Positions 10,380 through 21,925 of a stretch of 33,676 bases of DNA are shown here, one piece after another. Made by a program: the position numbers and the translations under genes. The DNA comes from Priapulus caudatus (lineage: Eukaryota > Priapulida > Priapulimorpha > Priapulimorphida > Priapulidae): assembly GCF_000485595.1 (NCBI RefSeq), contig NW_014577244.1:586928-620603 (forward strand). Reading direction: 5' to 3'. Position 1 is the stretch's first letter; the number at the start of each line of letters is the position of its first letter. The notes under the pieces were generated by a model. The model was not told the DNA's origin. It did not search any database and saw nothing but the letters and a program-made list of their open reading frames with translations.

Positions 10380-10415
10380 GTCTTCGATGTCGCGTCTCTC
10401 CTGTTCAGTACCATA
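10380..10415 (-). repeat. Third short copy of the RT N-terminal segment
   Basis: A stretch beginning GTCTTCGATGTCGCGTC and ending in TTCAGTACCAT repeats part of 10160-10190 and 8067-8094. It is separated from the main copy by about 85 bp of AT-rich DNA. Confidence 0.7.
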
Positions 10416-11498
10416 ATTTTTGTCCGTTGATCCGTTGAACTAATTAAAGTAATCCGGTTACAGTTGTTATTCGGGCACAATATACGAAATTGTATTATTA
10501 ATTGCCATGCAGTATAAAAATTGAGCATAATATTATGCAGCTTTCATGACCTTCAGCGCTTGGCAACACCGCATGGCAACAAGAGACGCGTCACAACATC
10601 GCTGCAGAACGGCAAAACTAAACGCTGTTTTAAACATTCGACCCGACACTTTCACTTTGTAGTCTGAAAGCTTTGAATGAACGTTTTCCTGAGCAATATT
10701 TTTCCCATCACACAATATATAGGCAAGTACAAACGTGAAATGTTAAAATAATTCATTTTTGCCTGATTTTATGTTTGCCGCTTGAAACTTCGAGGCAAGG
10801 CATACAATTTGTGCATTACCGGTCGAAATGGCAAATAGTTTTTTCTTTTCTCGCAGCTTAATCCAATAAAGGGGGCATACAACAGTAACCCTCCGCAAAT
10901 TGTTCACCGCAAACTGCACAATTTGCTCCCTAGAAAAAGCTTTTTTGATTTTTTTTCTGTAAAATTCGGCACTAGAGTGCACTAATTTGCATTATGCACG
11001 CAGGATAGATCCCTCGTGGACGTCTAGAATGCATTAGAAGTTAGATTGGTCTTGTCGTGTAATTGTACTATTCCGGTAAATGGCGTATAGGCATGGTGAT
11101 CGATCGACCATTTTTGTGTATGAAACGGGATTCGACTACTTTGTAGAAATGCGCATCATATAGCTGGCAATAGTTTCAAGCGCAGTATAGAGTTTGAATC
11201 TGTGGTTATTTAACATGAATATAAAGTGTATATTGTGTATGCGACGAAACACTGTGGGTATTTTTATTTAGTTTTGAAAATCATTCAGATGTCAGAATCA
11301 TGTAAATAAATAAATAAATAAATATATATGTGTATATCTAATATATATTTGAGTTCGTATGTATCTATGTATCTATGTATGTATCTATGTATGTATCTTC
11401 CCTATAGGCGGCCAAACCGCCCAAGCGATCTGGATGCAATTTTCACAGGGCCATCTCTTATACCCGGGGAGTGTTCGTAGCTGAAAAAAACCTGATTT
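10416..11498. other. AT-rich, no gene seen; joint between the two large repeat copies
   Basis: 10416-11335 belongs to the duplicated block (counterpart about 19860-20875). It ends in AAATA and TATG/TATC runs (11310-11400). 11346-11495 is about 150 bp not found elsewhere in the window and forms the joint between the copies. Confidence 0.45.
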
Positions 11499-11528
11499 GT
11501 TCCCCATGTCTCTTTCACCCTTAATTAC

Positions 11529-11717
11529 CTCTCTCAACAACAACAGGTCCTCGCGATTAATGATGATACGCTCCTGTCCTAGTTTCGTTGCAGCCACCAG
11601 CACCCCCTTGTGCAGGGCGATGCAGCTGGACAGGCTGTCGCTGTTCTGGGGATACATAGAGTACCGCCTCGAGGCCGCCATTATTTTGCCCATCTGGAAG
11701 TGCGACGACGTGCTCAA
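11529..11717 (-). CDS. Receptor guanylyl cyclase exon, start of kinase-homology domain (copy 2)
   Basis: This is an open exon of 63 codons, phase 0 at both ends. The acceptor is GAACAG before TTG (an alternative acceptor, CTTCCAG before ATG, lies at 11693), and the donor is GAG|GTAATT. It reads YSMYPQNSDSLSS, then ALHKGVLVAATKL, GQERIIINRE and LLLLRE. In receptor guanylyl cyclases the equivalent stretch is the degenerate nucleotide loop, the VAxK lysine strand and the helix before the H-x-NL motif. Joining to 1483-1587 gives the expected LLLLRE-MKNLHHENL order. It is the clean partner of 2191-2375. Confidence 0.85.
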
Positions 11718-11997
11718 CTGTTCGAACACGAGCGCAGCGCGATAAAAGGAATATTTATCATTAGCGCTATATCTCAAATCCGCAATATCTCAATTTCTAG
11801 GCTGCTGTCCAGCTACAATCTACGGATCATCGACTTCATCCCCAGCCCGTGTTCGACTTATCATCCGAAAAGATAACCAATGTGCAAAAAGGCACAGTAA
11901 TAAAGCATCACATTTCCGGTCAGTAAGCAGTTCTAAATATGGTCATTTACAGTAGGATATATTCCGTGAGTGATAGTGGCTTACCGCTCCTACTCAC

Positions 11998-12153
11998 CTG
12001 GCTGATAGAAACGCCCGCGGATCGATTCAAGTTAACCAACTCGATGTCCTCACTAGAGATTTTCCACAGCATCCTATCTAGCTCCCTTTGCAACATCCGC
12101 TTGCTACGAGCAACCAGCGCAGCGTAAACAGAAAACACAATGGGAACGTGAGG
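11998..12153 (-). CDS. Receptor guanylyl cyclase exon, membrane end and juxtamembrane (copy 2)
   Basis: This 52-codon open exon ends at donor CAG|GTGAGTAGG. A short hydrophobic stretch (IVFSVYAALVA) is followed by a basic stop-transfer run (RSKR) and then LQRELDRMLWKISSEDIEL. The family pattern just inside the membrane is K-x-E-x-EL-x-x-x-LW-[KR]-[IV]-x-x-EDI, so this places the inner edge of the membrane helix. It ends in phase 0 and joins 11529-11717. The upstream acceptor is uncertain (ATAAGCAG is the likely site), and so is how the helix is completed from the preceding exon. Confidence 0.75.
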
Positions 12154-12893
12154 CTGCTTATCGTGACTTCAATTTTCCAACAGCGACAAATGACAACATT
12201 TTTCAAACAATGTCAACCTTTTATGGGGCCTTCAAACATTTGTTTAAATAAATAGTACTTTTTACATGAAATGTAACTACTATGTGTGCGATCACCTGGT
12301 CGAGATGCGTTTAAACTAGTTTTAAATATATTGGAACTGCAAAAGTAACGCTTGTAATGGAAATTGTACTTCGCAAGTGTTTTTGTTTACAATGAGTAGA
12401 AGAACAGGATTGATAATATAATTTAGAATTTAACCGTGAAAAGTGCGCAATTCCATAAGCATATTTCCATAGTCTGTAGATTAATAAAAAAAATTACTAG
12501 TATTGTTTAGGACAACATAGCCATGTTAACTATCTATACTACATCGCCTGCTATTATCCCCCCCCCACATCTGCGCGCTAAAACGTAATTCAGACCATTC
12601 TCGTTATAACGTTGTCATTCTTTCGTAGTACATTATTGTACGATTCTATAACGAATAAACTTTTTATCTGGTAAGAAGTGAAACGACTTTGGTTATTTAT
12701 CTTCTAAAAATGTTTTAATTCCCACAGTTTTCACATTTCATATGTATAGGTGTAATTATGTAAGTTGTATGTATGTTATCAGCTCAAGCCTTCTTTCGCA
12801 TCTATTTACTCTTGCCCCAGTAGCGTTCCCGGTTCTCGATCTATAGTCTTCAGGACTATCTCATTTAACCAGGCTTATTTCGCCTGTACTTAC

Positions 12894-12954
12894 CCGACGA
12901 GGTAGTTCACTATCCATCCTACGATAGCAAGCAGTACCGGGACGCCCGTACTAA
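12894..12954 (-). other. Possible exon encoding the start of the membrane helix (copy 2, tentative)
   Basis: A short stretch ending at a near-consensus donor (GG|GTAAGT) reads TGVPVLLAIVGWIVNYLV, which is hydrophobic as expected between the Cys motif and the juxtamembrane exon. The phase does not fit the next exon cleanly, and copy 1 reads differently because of indels. It is supported only by position, hydrophobicity and the donor. Confidence 0.3.
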
Positions 12955-13469
12955 CTCCAATAATAACGTGCATAACTAAAAAGCAACAGCGAATTCAATC
13001 AATTATAGTAGTTGCGAACCGTTTGGCGCAATAAATTCAATTTTGCGAGAATCATTGTTGATAGCGTTCAAGTGCTTTCCGTGCGAATTTGTTTTCAGCT
13101 TTGCTAACACTGCGCATGTTACAACACACCGCGATTGCATGTGACAAAATTAGGTTGGCGACAATGCACTTAAGTTTGCTGAGACCACGATTTCTGTTTC
13201 AAGATGCACGGATAACTGTGTTACTTCATACACTTTCTCGATTATATACGCTATTATCTTATAACGTATCCCTGGACGCTACGGGTGTCCAACAAATACG
13301 CAGTCGTTTTAAATGTCAGGGGACTATGCTCTAGCGGCTGTGAACGCAATTCACAGTGGCCATAAAACTTGAATTGATTTTAAATGTCCCCATTGCTTGA
13401 TTATAAATTCGCTAAAATGTTTAGAGGAATGATCGAGATGCGGTAAAACAGGAAACTGCATTACGTACG

Positions 13470-13592
13470 CTGGTTATTTTCTTCGGGTTCGCATAGCTCA
13501 TTGCGGAAACCACAAAGTGGATGGTCAGTAATCGGACCACCAGATGGCGTTCTCTCTGCCCAGAATGCGTCAAAGTTTATCATGGAGAAAAT
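13470..13592 (-). CDS. Receptor guanylyl cyclase exon, membrane-proximal Cys segment (copy 2)
   Basis: The exon begins after acceptor AACTTCAG in phase 0, matching the phase-0 end of 13867-13991. It reads FWAERTPSGGPITDHPLCGF followed by RNELCEPE. The family pattern at the end of the ligand-binding domain is W-P-G-G-x-P-P-x-x-x-P-x-CGF with a second Cys a few residues later, a small disulfide loop next to the membrane. The donor is uncertain within a few bases (GTACGT or nearby). Confidence 0.75.
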
Positions 13593-13866
13593 CTGAAGTT
13601 AACGCATATAAGAATATAAAGATTGTAGAAATAAGTCACCAAGAATAATAGAGTAAAAAAAAGAAAATCAACGATGGGAATATGCTGGAACCGAATATGT
13701 TTAAACAAGGATAAATCAACTTGTCTATAGATATCTTATCTAAAAACAAAAACATTAACATATAGCTCTTGAACGTACGTGCGCATACGCATACTAACGC
13801 GAACACTCCTACGTTTACAGAGACACGCGCGCACTATTGTGTACACACGCACGCGCGCAGACCTAC

Positions 13867-13991
13867 CTGATCCTGTGGCTTACTAGATTCAGCAATAGCT
13901 AGGATCGTTTGGTACTTGTTCACCGTGCCTCTGATATAGAGATCAGGGCGTCTATCACCTCTCTCGTCCACCTTGACGCGCCCTGTCATAC
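13867..13991 (-). CDS. Receptor guanylyl cyclase exon, ligand-binding domain (copy 2)
   Basis: This exon is two bases plus 41 codons, acceptor CTTGCAG and donor CAG|GTAGGT. It reads MTGRVKVDERGDRRPDL and NKYQTILAIAESS. With the glycine completed across the intron this gives the family signature F-x-G-x-TG-x-V-x-[IV]-D-x-x-GDR-x-x-D of the ANF-receptor (type I periplasmic-binding-like) domain. It is phase 1 on the 5' side, matching 14176-14310, and phase 0 on the 3' side, matching 13470-13592. The exon is uninterrupted here and frameshifted in copy 1. Confidence 0.85.
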
Positions 13992-14175
13992 CTGCAAGTT
14001 TACACAATTCAAACTCAAATTGGTCCGCTAACAATGGCATTAGTCCTGTGCAGTCATCTTGAAGCAGAAAAATACCTACAAAGTTGTCGCGATTTTCCAA
14101 TAATCGAATATCGTTAGTGTAGTGCTTACGGCTCGCGCTACATCTGCAGATATGTATGTATAAATTTGTGCTAAC

Positions 14176-14310
14176 CTTGAAATTCAAGGTCGACCATTTT
14201 CTTAACGAGATCACGACCGTTCCGGAGATCCGCTCTGCTGTCACGTGACGTATTGACGGCCAAGAAGTACAGGTAGGCGGCATCGTGTAAGAACGGCGAG
14301 TACCTATTAG
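14176..14310 (-). CDS. Receptor guanylyl cyclase exon, ligand-binding domain (copy 2)
   Basis: The minus strand reads AAYLYFLAVNTS, RADLRNGRDLVKKM and VDLEFQ, ending at donor CAAG|GTTAGC in phase 1. The family pattern here is YDAV-x-LYA-x-A-x-N followed by DG-x-x-[IV]-x-x-x-M-x-x-x-x-F-x-G. The first codons (LIGYSPFYND) are out of frame by one missing base in this copy but in frame in copy 1 (5009 downward). The acceptor is probably AACTCAG, phase 0, which fits the phase-0 end of the exon at 24829-24922. The minisatellite follows directly upstream in the intron. Confidence 0.8.
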
Positions 14311-14429
14311 CCTGAGTTGTCGGATGCAATTACATGGTCAGTGTACGATGTAAGGTACGATTCAATCTGTTCTACGAGCGGCTATATAAAACGCAAGGAT
14401 TGGGTTCGTGTATCTCAGCTCGTCTCGTG

Positions 14430-15715
14430 TGTCGAACAGTGGCTATACTTAGTATGTGTCAAACAAAGACAGACACGTGTTTCGTGTGTGTGTCGAACAG
14501 TGGCTATACCTAGTATGTGTCAAACAAAAGACAGACACTTGTTCGTGTGTGTCGAAACAGTGGCTATACCTAGTATGTGTCAAACAAGACAGACACGTGT
14601 TTCGTGTGTGTCGAACAGTGCTATACCTAGTATGTGTCAAACAAAGACAGACACGTGTTTCCGTGTGTCTGTCGAACAGTGGCTATACTAGTATGTGTCA
14701 AAACAAAGACAGACACGTGTTTCGTGTTTGTCGAACAGTGGCTATACCTAGTATGTTTCAAACAAAGACAGACACGTGTTTCGTTTGTGTCGAACAGTGG
14801 CTATACCTAGTATGTGTCAAACAAAGACAGACACGTGTTTCGTGTGTGTCGAACAGTGGCTATACCTAGTATGTGTCAAACAAAGACAGACACGTGTTTC
14901 GTGTTTGTCGAACAGTGGGACTATACCTAGTATGTGTCAAACAAAGACAGACACGTGTTTCGTGTCGTTGTCGAATAGTGCTATACCTAGTATGTGTCAA
15001 ACAAAGACAGACACGTGTTTCGTGTGTGTCGAACAGTGGCTATACCTAGTATGTGTCAAACAAAGACAGACACGTGTTTCGTTGTGTTTGAACAGTGTGC
15101 TATACCTAGTATGTGGTAAACAAAGACAGACACGTATTTCGTGCTGTTTGAAACAGTGGCTATACCTAGTATGTTGTAAACAAAGACAGACACGTGTTTC
15201 GTGCTGTGTCGAACAGTGGCTATACCTAGGATGGTAACAGCAAACAACAGAAGCTGGGAGCAATGGTTCACGCGTGTTTCGTGTGTGTCGAACAATGACT
15301 ATACCTAGTATGTTTCAAACAAAGACAGACACGTGTTTCGTTTTGTGTCGAACAGATGGCCTATACCTAGTATGTGTCAAACAAAGACAGACACGTATTT
15401 CGTGGCTGGTCGAACAGTGGCTATACCTAGTATGTGTCAAACAAGACAGACACGTGTTTCGAGTTTGTCGAACAGTGGCCTATACCTAGTATGTGTCAAA
15501 CAAAGACAGACACGTGTTTCGTGTTGTGTCGAACAGTGGCTATACTAGTATGTGCGTAAACAAAGACAGACAGCGTGTTTCGTGTGTTGTCGCAACAGTG
15601 GCTATACCTAGTATGTGTCAAACAAAGACAGACACGTGTTTCGTTTGTGTCGACAGTGCTATACCTAGTATGTGTCAAACAAAGACAGACACGTGTTTCG
15701 TGTGTGTCGAACGTG
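14430..15715. repeat. 59-bp minisatellite, copy 2 (about 21 units)
   Basis: This is the same array as 5127-6405, again with about 21 units. Variant units occur in the same order as in copy 1, for example the TATGTGGTAAAC unit followed by the ACGTATTTCGTGCTG unit. One unit at about 15230-15280 is replaced by a divergent stretch (AACAGAAGCTGGGAGC) that copy 1 lacks. Confidence 0.95.
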
Positions 15716-16428
15716 CTCGGAACAGTATACACATGGTATATTTACACACTAATCGGATCGGAGAAAACTCAAAAACATGCGTAGATAAACGAAGGCATTA
15801 TTGACTTAAATGGCCTCCCACGCACAATTTGTGTGATAAACTACTGCAAAAAACGCAAGTAAATAACCTACTAGACTTTAACGCAGAACGCTTAGCTTTT
15901 GAAAACTAAAAACGGTAAAATATAGTACCAAGCCTACAATTCCCTCACGAAAAAACTAACCTCGAAAAACCCCGTTATACCGCGGTTCTGTATCATGGCG
16001 GCAGAGTCCGACGCACAGAGTCACGTAACAGCAGAAGCCCATAAATCATATAACACATGTGTATAATGTGTAATACTCGTTCCATTCATTCTCTAATTCA
16101 CCAATTCAATCAGCAGACTAGGGTCATGAAGCTGTAGCTAGCACCAAAATTTACACCTTCCATCTTGCAAAGCACCGCTTTCGATTTTTTAAAATCCTTA
16201 ATTTTAACTGCGACTGTTTTGCGCTCGCTGCCCTGCTCTGCGAAAAACACCGCGAACTGTTACAGAAACGAAAATGCTTCACACTGCAATTTAAGAACAA
16301 TATCTATTGCCATATATCCATATTGCCAATATCTATGCCTTGCCGTCTCCTGGCAAGGTTGGAGATTCCACTTGATGCTGCGCGGACGTGGTGGCATGAG
16401 GATAAGTCACGACTCGCCAAACTTCATC
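15716..16428. other. Intronic sequence, copy 2 of 6406-7143
   Basis: Matches 6406-7143 with frequent single-base gains and losses. No exon seen. Confidence 0.4.
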
Positions 16429-16666
16429 ATGAGAGAGAGAGAGCTGAGAGAAAGAGATGGAGAGAGAAAGAGAGAGAGGATGGAGAAGAGCAGAAAGAGT
16501 CGGAGGACGGAGAGAGAGAGAGAGAGAGATGAGGACAAAGGAGAAGAGGGGAGAGAGGAGACATGAGAGAGACAGACAGAGACAGAGAGAATGAGAGACG
16601 AGAGCGAGAGATGAGAGGAAGCGATGGAGAGCCGAAGGCGAAACGAGAGAAGAAAGCAGAAGAGAG

Positions 16667-16704
<38 letters not shown>

Positions 16705-16750
16705 TGAGAGAGAGAGGAGAGATGTTTGGGTCGAGAGAGAGGAGGAGAGA
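16429..16750. repeat. Polypurine (GA-rich) tract, copy 2
   Basis: This is the counterpart of 7144-7470, with a different number of GA units in several runs, as expected for a slippage-prone or error-prone tract. Confidence 0.9.
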
Positions 16751-17339
16751 CAGATGGACACAGCAGATCTCGGGAAGCCGAAAAATACATCTCCAAAATC
16801 GGCACTTGAAGATACATTCAAGTCACATCACCCTCCTAAATTCCGTACTTTTTACTGAGATATATGGCACGCGACTCAATTATTGAATATGAAATCTAAT
16901 TTTGGTCTTATGTAAATGTTGAATCACAGTCAATCGTTCTCCTCACTTCACAATCTCGCCTCCCTCCCCCGCACGCACGCAGGCCACACAGAATCCTGCG
17001 CAGCCCATGCTGATGGGACTTCCCACTTCAATCACATGTTACATGGGGAGGATGACGGAGAAAAAAGTGAGGAGAAGAGGAGGAGGAGGAGGAGGTAGGA
17101 GAGGAGGACGGCTGAGAGCTTCATAATTGAGACAGCAGCATTGCTGACATGATGCTGACTGATGTGTTTGTCGATTGTTACATTATTCGCCAGCAGCGTG
17201 CCTGAGGGCACACGCACACGACATCATATAATGCACGCTTGATGCTGTTAACGCGTTAACGGTATACAGAAGTTGGTTTTGGGTATCGTTGATATAAAGG
17301 GAGCGCGGTGATGTGGCCAGTATTGCTGCCAAATTCATG

Positions 17340-19860
17340 ATTGTGTTTAATTACCATCTTTAATTCGTATCGATGTCCGCGTCTCTCTGTTCGAGTACCA
17401 TCAAAGTGAGACAGGTCCACAGCGGAAGTGCAACTTTTTGGCTATGACATGCTACCTGCGACCATTACCAACCTGGATCGCAAGTCTGCTCAGCAACTGT
17501 TTACAGATTTTCCAGCGTCCAATGTCCTTGTGAACTACTCAGCTACATAATATTATGTCCTTCCAGGCACCGAGAATTTAGGTCCTTCAACACTAAGTCA
17601 GATGTTCGAAAAGTGTGGACCAGAGCAGGTGTTTAAACTGCAGTCCACATCACTGGTTCATTAAATGCGTTCTGAAGGTACAGTGCCATCTACACTAGGT
17701 ACAGACACCTCAGATACATATTACGGATGCGAAGAGACCACTATCTGCCAAGAAGCTCTGCTAGTATAAGCAAACTCTGAGCGTCAGTAGGTCAGCTGTC
17801 TCACCAGGCCGTCTTTTGCAGTAGAGGATCGGTGAACTTTCATGTTAAAGGACGCCATCAGGATCCTACCTAGTCTTGGCCATTACGCCGCCAAACAGCA
17901 GTTTGAACCGAGGAGGCTGCCAGTTTCCTCACATGTAGACTCGGTTTCTTGCTTTTCGGCGACCAGTACTCGATGAACTTTTCCAACTACAGCATTACGG
18001 CGCTGCATGTTAGCAAACAGCGCTTCTAGTGATTATCGAGGTAACGATAGCTAATATTCCACCTCACAACACATCCGGAACGATAACTCTGCAATACATG
18101 TGTTACGGCAGAGGGAGGCGCGCGTGCGTGGGTTACATCGACAGGAATCTCAGGTTTTCATCATCGACTGGTTTTTGTGAGCTACAGCATGTACGTCCTT
18201 GGCATCCTTAGGTCAGAGACCCGTATGTCAGAAGACAAAATTAGTCTTTAACATTAGTCTTAACATTAACTTCTTTGTCTTGACCTTGCCGACAGGAACG
18301 CTGCGACAGTTACATTCTGGATAAAAATCGTTAGCAGAATTCTTCCATCAGCGCAATACGAAAACAAAGTGCTGTCGACGCGTCTACGAAAAATTTATAG
18401 TATTTTAATTAATGTTAAGACTGATTTTTATTTCTGACAACGGGCTCCGGGTTGCTTGCCCGGGACAGAGCATCAGGCATTAAGCATTTCTTAATCTCCT
18501 GTATTGTAGTTCGGATGGAAGAAGTTAAATGCGTGGACAAGGCAGCCAGCCATCTCTGCCTCGTATAGCCAGGTAGCGATGTTCGTTTGAACATCAGGTA
18601 CGGTTAAGTGCGGTTGGTTATCGCTTAGCACTGTGAAAGTTCCGTATTGGTGAGATATTCTCTAAAACTTATTACAGATACCGCCTTTAAGTGCTATTAA
18701 TTTCTAGACGTTTGGAGCAATATTGTTTCGTGTACGCTCGCCTTCCTCAACCGCGCGCGTACGCCAAAGCAATTACACAATGACGGCGCCATTTTGACGC
18801 TGGGCTAAGCACCGCCCTCCATATTCCCTGTTAGCGGACGCGTCAGTTTCGAGTATAAAATGGATGATAAATTGGATACCTAGTTAAGGTAAGTCGGCAC
18901 TGGTAAATGCCCAAAGTCTTCAATAGGGTCGAAAGCATTCATGCGTGATCCACCGACTCCACATTCCATAAAACCCACAGATTAGACCTTTCTTCCTTGT
19001 CTGATGTCTCCAATGGCTTGACTCACTAGTCGATGAAAGTACTGCTCCCATCTGGGCATAGCCATGCAATAAATCTCCGTAAATTAGGAAGTGAAACCGA
19101 AGAATCAACCGTACCTTTCTCAATTGTGGTGCGTACGGCCAGTCATGCCACTGCTCTTATTGTTCCAGGATCTGTTGGAGACTTATCAGCACTCACAACA
19201 ATGCCAAGAATTGGATCTCTTTACAAACAGAAAACGCTTTATAGCTTTCAGATTTGAGTCTGTTTGGATGTATTTTTTGGTTCAATTTAAGATAGTCGGA
19301 CGCATAGTCGTATGTCACCGACTTCTTGCCGGACGTATCACCACACAGGACGAGGCATTTAATTTGGGACCGAAACTTTCTCGGATCATGTCTTTGTTGC
19401 TTAAATCTTTAAGATGTTATTCGAATGCTGACTATGAGTGCGGTGAATCCCGTCTATAAGCTCCTGAACTAGATATATCGTCAGCAGTCTTGATTTGGTG
19501 TTGAAGTACTCGGTGTAGCAAGGAAAGGCGGCTCCCCATCTTCAGACAAAGACATCAGCACTAGCCGACGTTAGCAGGTCTCTCCGAATGTCGCGTCTCT
19601 CCGTTCAGTACCATCAAAGTGAGGACAGTCCACAGTGCGCGAAGGCAAACCTTTTGCTTGTCATCTGTCTTGGACATCACCAATCTGGGATCGCAAGTCT
19701 GTCAGCCTGTCCACAGTTCCATTACCAAAATATGTCAAGATGAGATAGTCTTAAAAATTTAAGACTTAATAATAGATAGTCCTAGTTAATTGATTAGTTA
19801 AATGATTAATAGGTCTTCGGATGCGCCGCTCTCTCCTAGTTCAGCAGTTTAATCTTTATA
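17340..19860 (-). pseudogene. Gypsy pol fragment, copy 2 (many indels)
   Basis: This is the counterpart of 8040-10415 in the duplicated block. All segments (displaced RT-side part, linker, RNase H, RT C- and N-terminal parts, short third copy) are recognisable at the DNA level in the same order. Inserted bases break every frame, and the palm deletion is shared. It gives no independent evidence of a second insertion, because it lies at the same place in the duplicated block. Confidence 0.75.
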
Positions 19861-20875
19861 CCACATAATTTTTCGTCCAGTCTTGATCCCGTTTGAACGA
19901 ATTAACAAGTAATCCGAGTAGCAGTTGTTATTCGCGGCACAATATACGGAAATTGTCATCTATCTGATTGCCCATGCAGTATTAAAAAACTTGAGCATAA
20001 TATTCATGGCAGCTTTATTGACCTTCAGCGCCTTGGCCAACGACCGCATTGACCGGCAACAAAGAGACGCGTCACAACATCGCTGCAGAACGGCAAACTA
20101 ACCCCTTTATAACATTCGACCCGACACTCTTCAGCGCTTTGTAGTCTGAAAGCTTTGAACTGAACGTTTCCTGAGCATATTTTTTCCACTCACAGCAGTA
20201 TATAGGCAAGTACAAACGTGAAATTGTTAAAATAATTAATTTGTTGCCTGATTTTATAGTTTGCCGCCTATGCAACCTTACGACGCGGCAACGAGCATAC
20301 AAATTTGTGCATTACCGGTCGAAAGGCCGAAATAGTTTTTCTTTTCTCGCAGCTTAAATCCAATAAAATGGGCGCATACACAAGTAACCGTCCGCAAATT
20401 GTTCACCGCAATACTGCACAATTTCGGCTCCTTCAGAAAAAGCTTTTTTAGATTTTTTTCTGTCAAAATTCGGCACCGAAGCTGCACTAATTCACGTCAT
20501 GGCCACGCAGGCATAGATCCCTCGTGCGCGACGCTCGAGAATGCGATTTAGAAGGTTAGATTGGTCTTGTCGGTAATTGCTACTACTTCGCGGTAAATGG
20601 CGCTATATGGCATCGGTGAGTCGATCGACCATTGTGTATGACACGGGATTCGACTCACTTGTGACTCAGAATGCGCATCATATACGCTGCAACTAGTTTT
20701 CCAAGCGCAGTTAGAGTTTGAGATCTTGGTTATTTAACATGAATATCAAAGTGTATAGTGGTGTATGCGACGAAAACACCTTGTGGGTTATTTTTATTTT
20801 AGTTTTGAAAATCCATTCGATGTCAGAATCATGTAAAAGATAAATAAATAAATAAATATTATATGTGTACTATAT

Positions 20876-21914
20876 ATATATACAAGGTACTGAGTCAGCA
20901 GTACCTGAGTCACATGCAATAAAAAAAGTGCGATTTTCAAAAAAAATATTGACAAAGCAAGCACAAAATTGTTGTGTTTCTAACTTTCCTGATTATTTGC
21001 GGGGGAAAAATTCCCTTTGTTTTTCAATGATTTCATTAATTTCCAGGTGACTGTCAACATGCCAAGGCTTAACAGAAAAAAGCTAAACATTTTGTAAATG
21101 GTTTTAGAATAATAACATTCAAACATAAACATAGGTATGTAACGATCAAACTTTTGTGAATGCAATGTTGACTGAGAATTATCCATTAAAACTTGAGTAA
21201 AAAATCAACTTTTGCTCTATACTAGAATAGTGGGACAAATCGACATTACGCAAAACTTTTTTCACAATTCATAAAAACAGTATTTCTCTATTTGTTACTG
21301 TGGCATATGCGTTTGTAGGTATATTGCAGGAATCCCTTCCAGTTTGTCTTCTTAGAATGAGGAGTCTCTGGGGTAAGATTCCATAAGAATAATGTCTTTG
21401 TGAGTCAATCCACTAAGGCGATCTGCAGTCACACTTAAACCAGACTATCCAATGGTGTGGTATGAAGAATACAGAAAATGGCAAAATGTGGGAAAGTATT
21501 CATTATCAAAAGCCACAGGGGCTGCAACTGCATCCTTGCGACAACTATTTACTGGCACATCATTGTACAAAAGCTTCTACTTTATATTTTTCACTTTTGA
21601 TGTTTTCCTCTATAGAGAGAAGAGTAGTGTTTAAAGACAACGATGTTCTGTCCACTAATGACAACGAGTCACAATAATTACACAGGAACACTACAAGTGA
21701 TTTTTCGGATGTATTTCCTCAGCATTGATAAGCCAACAAGTAGAAAATATCATCCGCTCTTTGCCACTATAAAAGGGGACCTGTTAGCGAGAGGGTGAAA
21801 GAGGGCAACCTGGCATGTTGCGCCACTTACTGGCTAGAGTAATCCCTGACTGCTTCCACGCGAGCGCATTGATTGCTGAAGATTGGAAATTGGACAGAGC
21901 GTGAATGAAAGCAA
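20876..21914. other. Unique sequence, nothing identified
   Basis: Present once and apparently free of the indel noise seen to its left. Short minus-strand readings (21000-21480) hint at old coding sequence, but I cannot name a family. A TATAAAAG word lies at 21768 without other promoter support. Confidence 0.3.
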
Positions 21915-21925
21915 ACAGCTCTGCC

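Larger units (their letters stand above)
2160..11335 (+). repeat. Large direct repeat, copy 1
   Basis: The sequence from about 2160 to 11335 reappears in the same order and orientation at about 11495-20875. It contains six recognised or possible receptor exons, the 59-bp minisatellite, polypurine tracts, a gypsy fragment and AT-rich flanks. Homology starts near TTGTTCCC and ends in an AAATA-rich run. The duplication is certain. Whether it exists in the genome or only in the assembly is not. Confidence 0.95.
11495..20875 (+). repeat. Large direct repeat, copy 2
   Basis: This is the second copy of 2160-11335. From 11499 to 16429 it is about the same length as copy 1 (4930 against 4981 bases). 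From 16921 to 20822 it is 3901 bases against 3640, mostly from scattered inserted bases. Exons are cleaner here than in copy 1, whereas the gypsy frames are broken here and open in copy 1. Confidence 0.95.

Noticed and set aside
21766-21775. TATA box (TATAAAAG)
   Set aside because: A single AT-rich word with no start-site signal or downstream coding sequence. Expected by chance.
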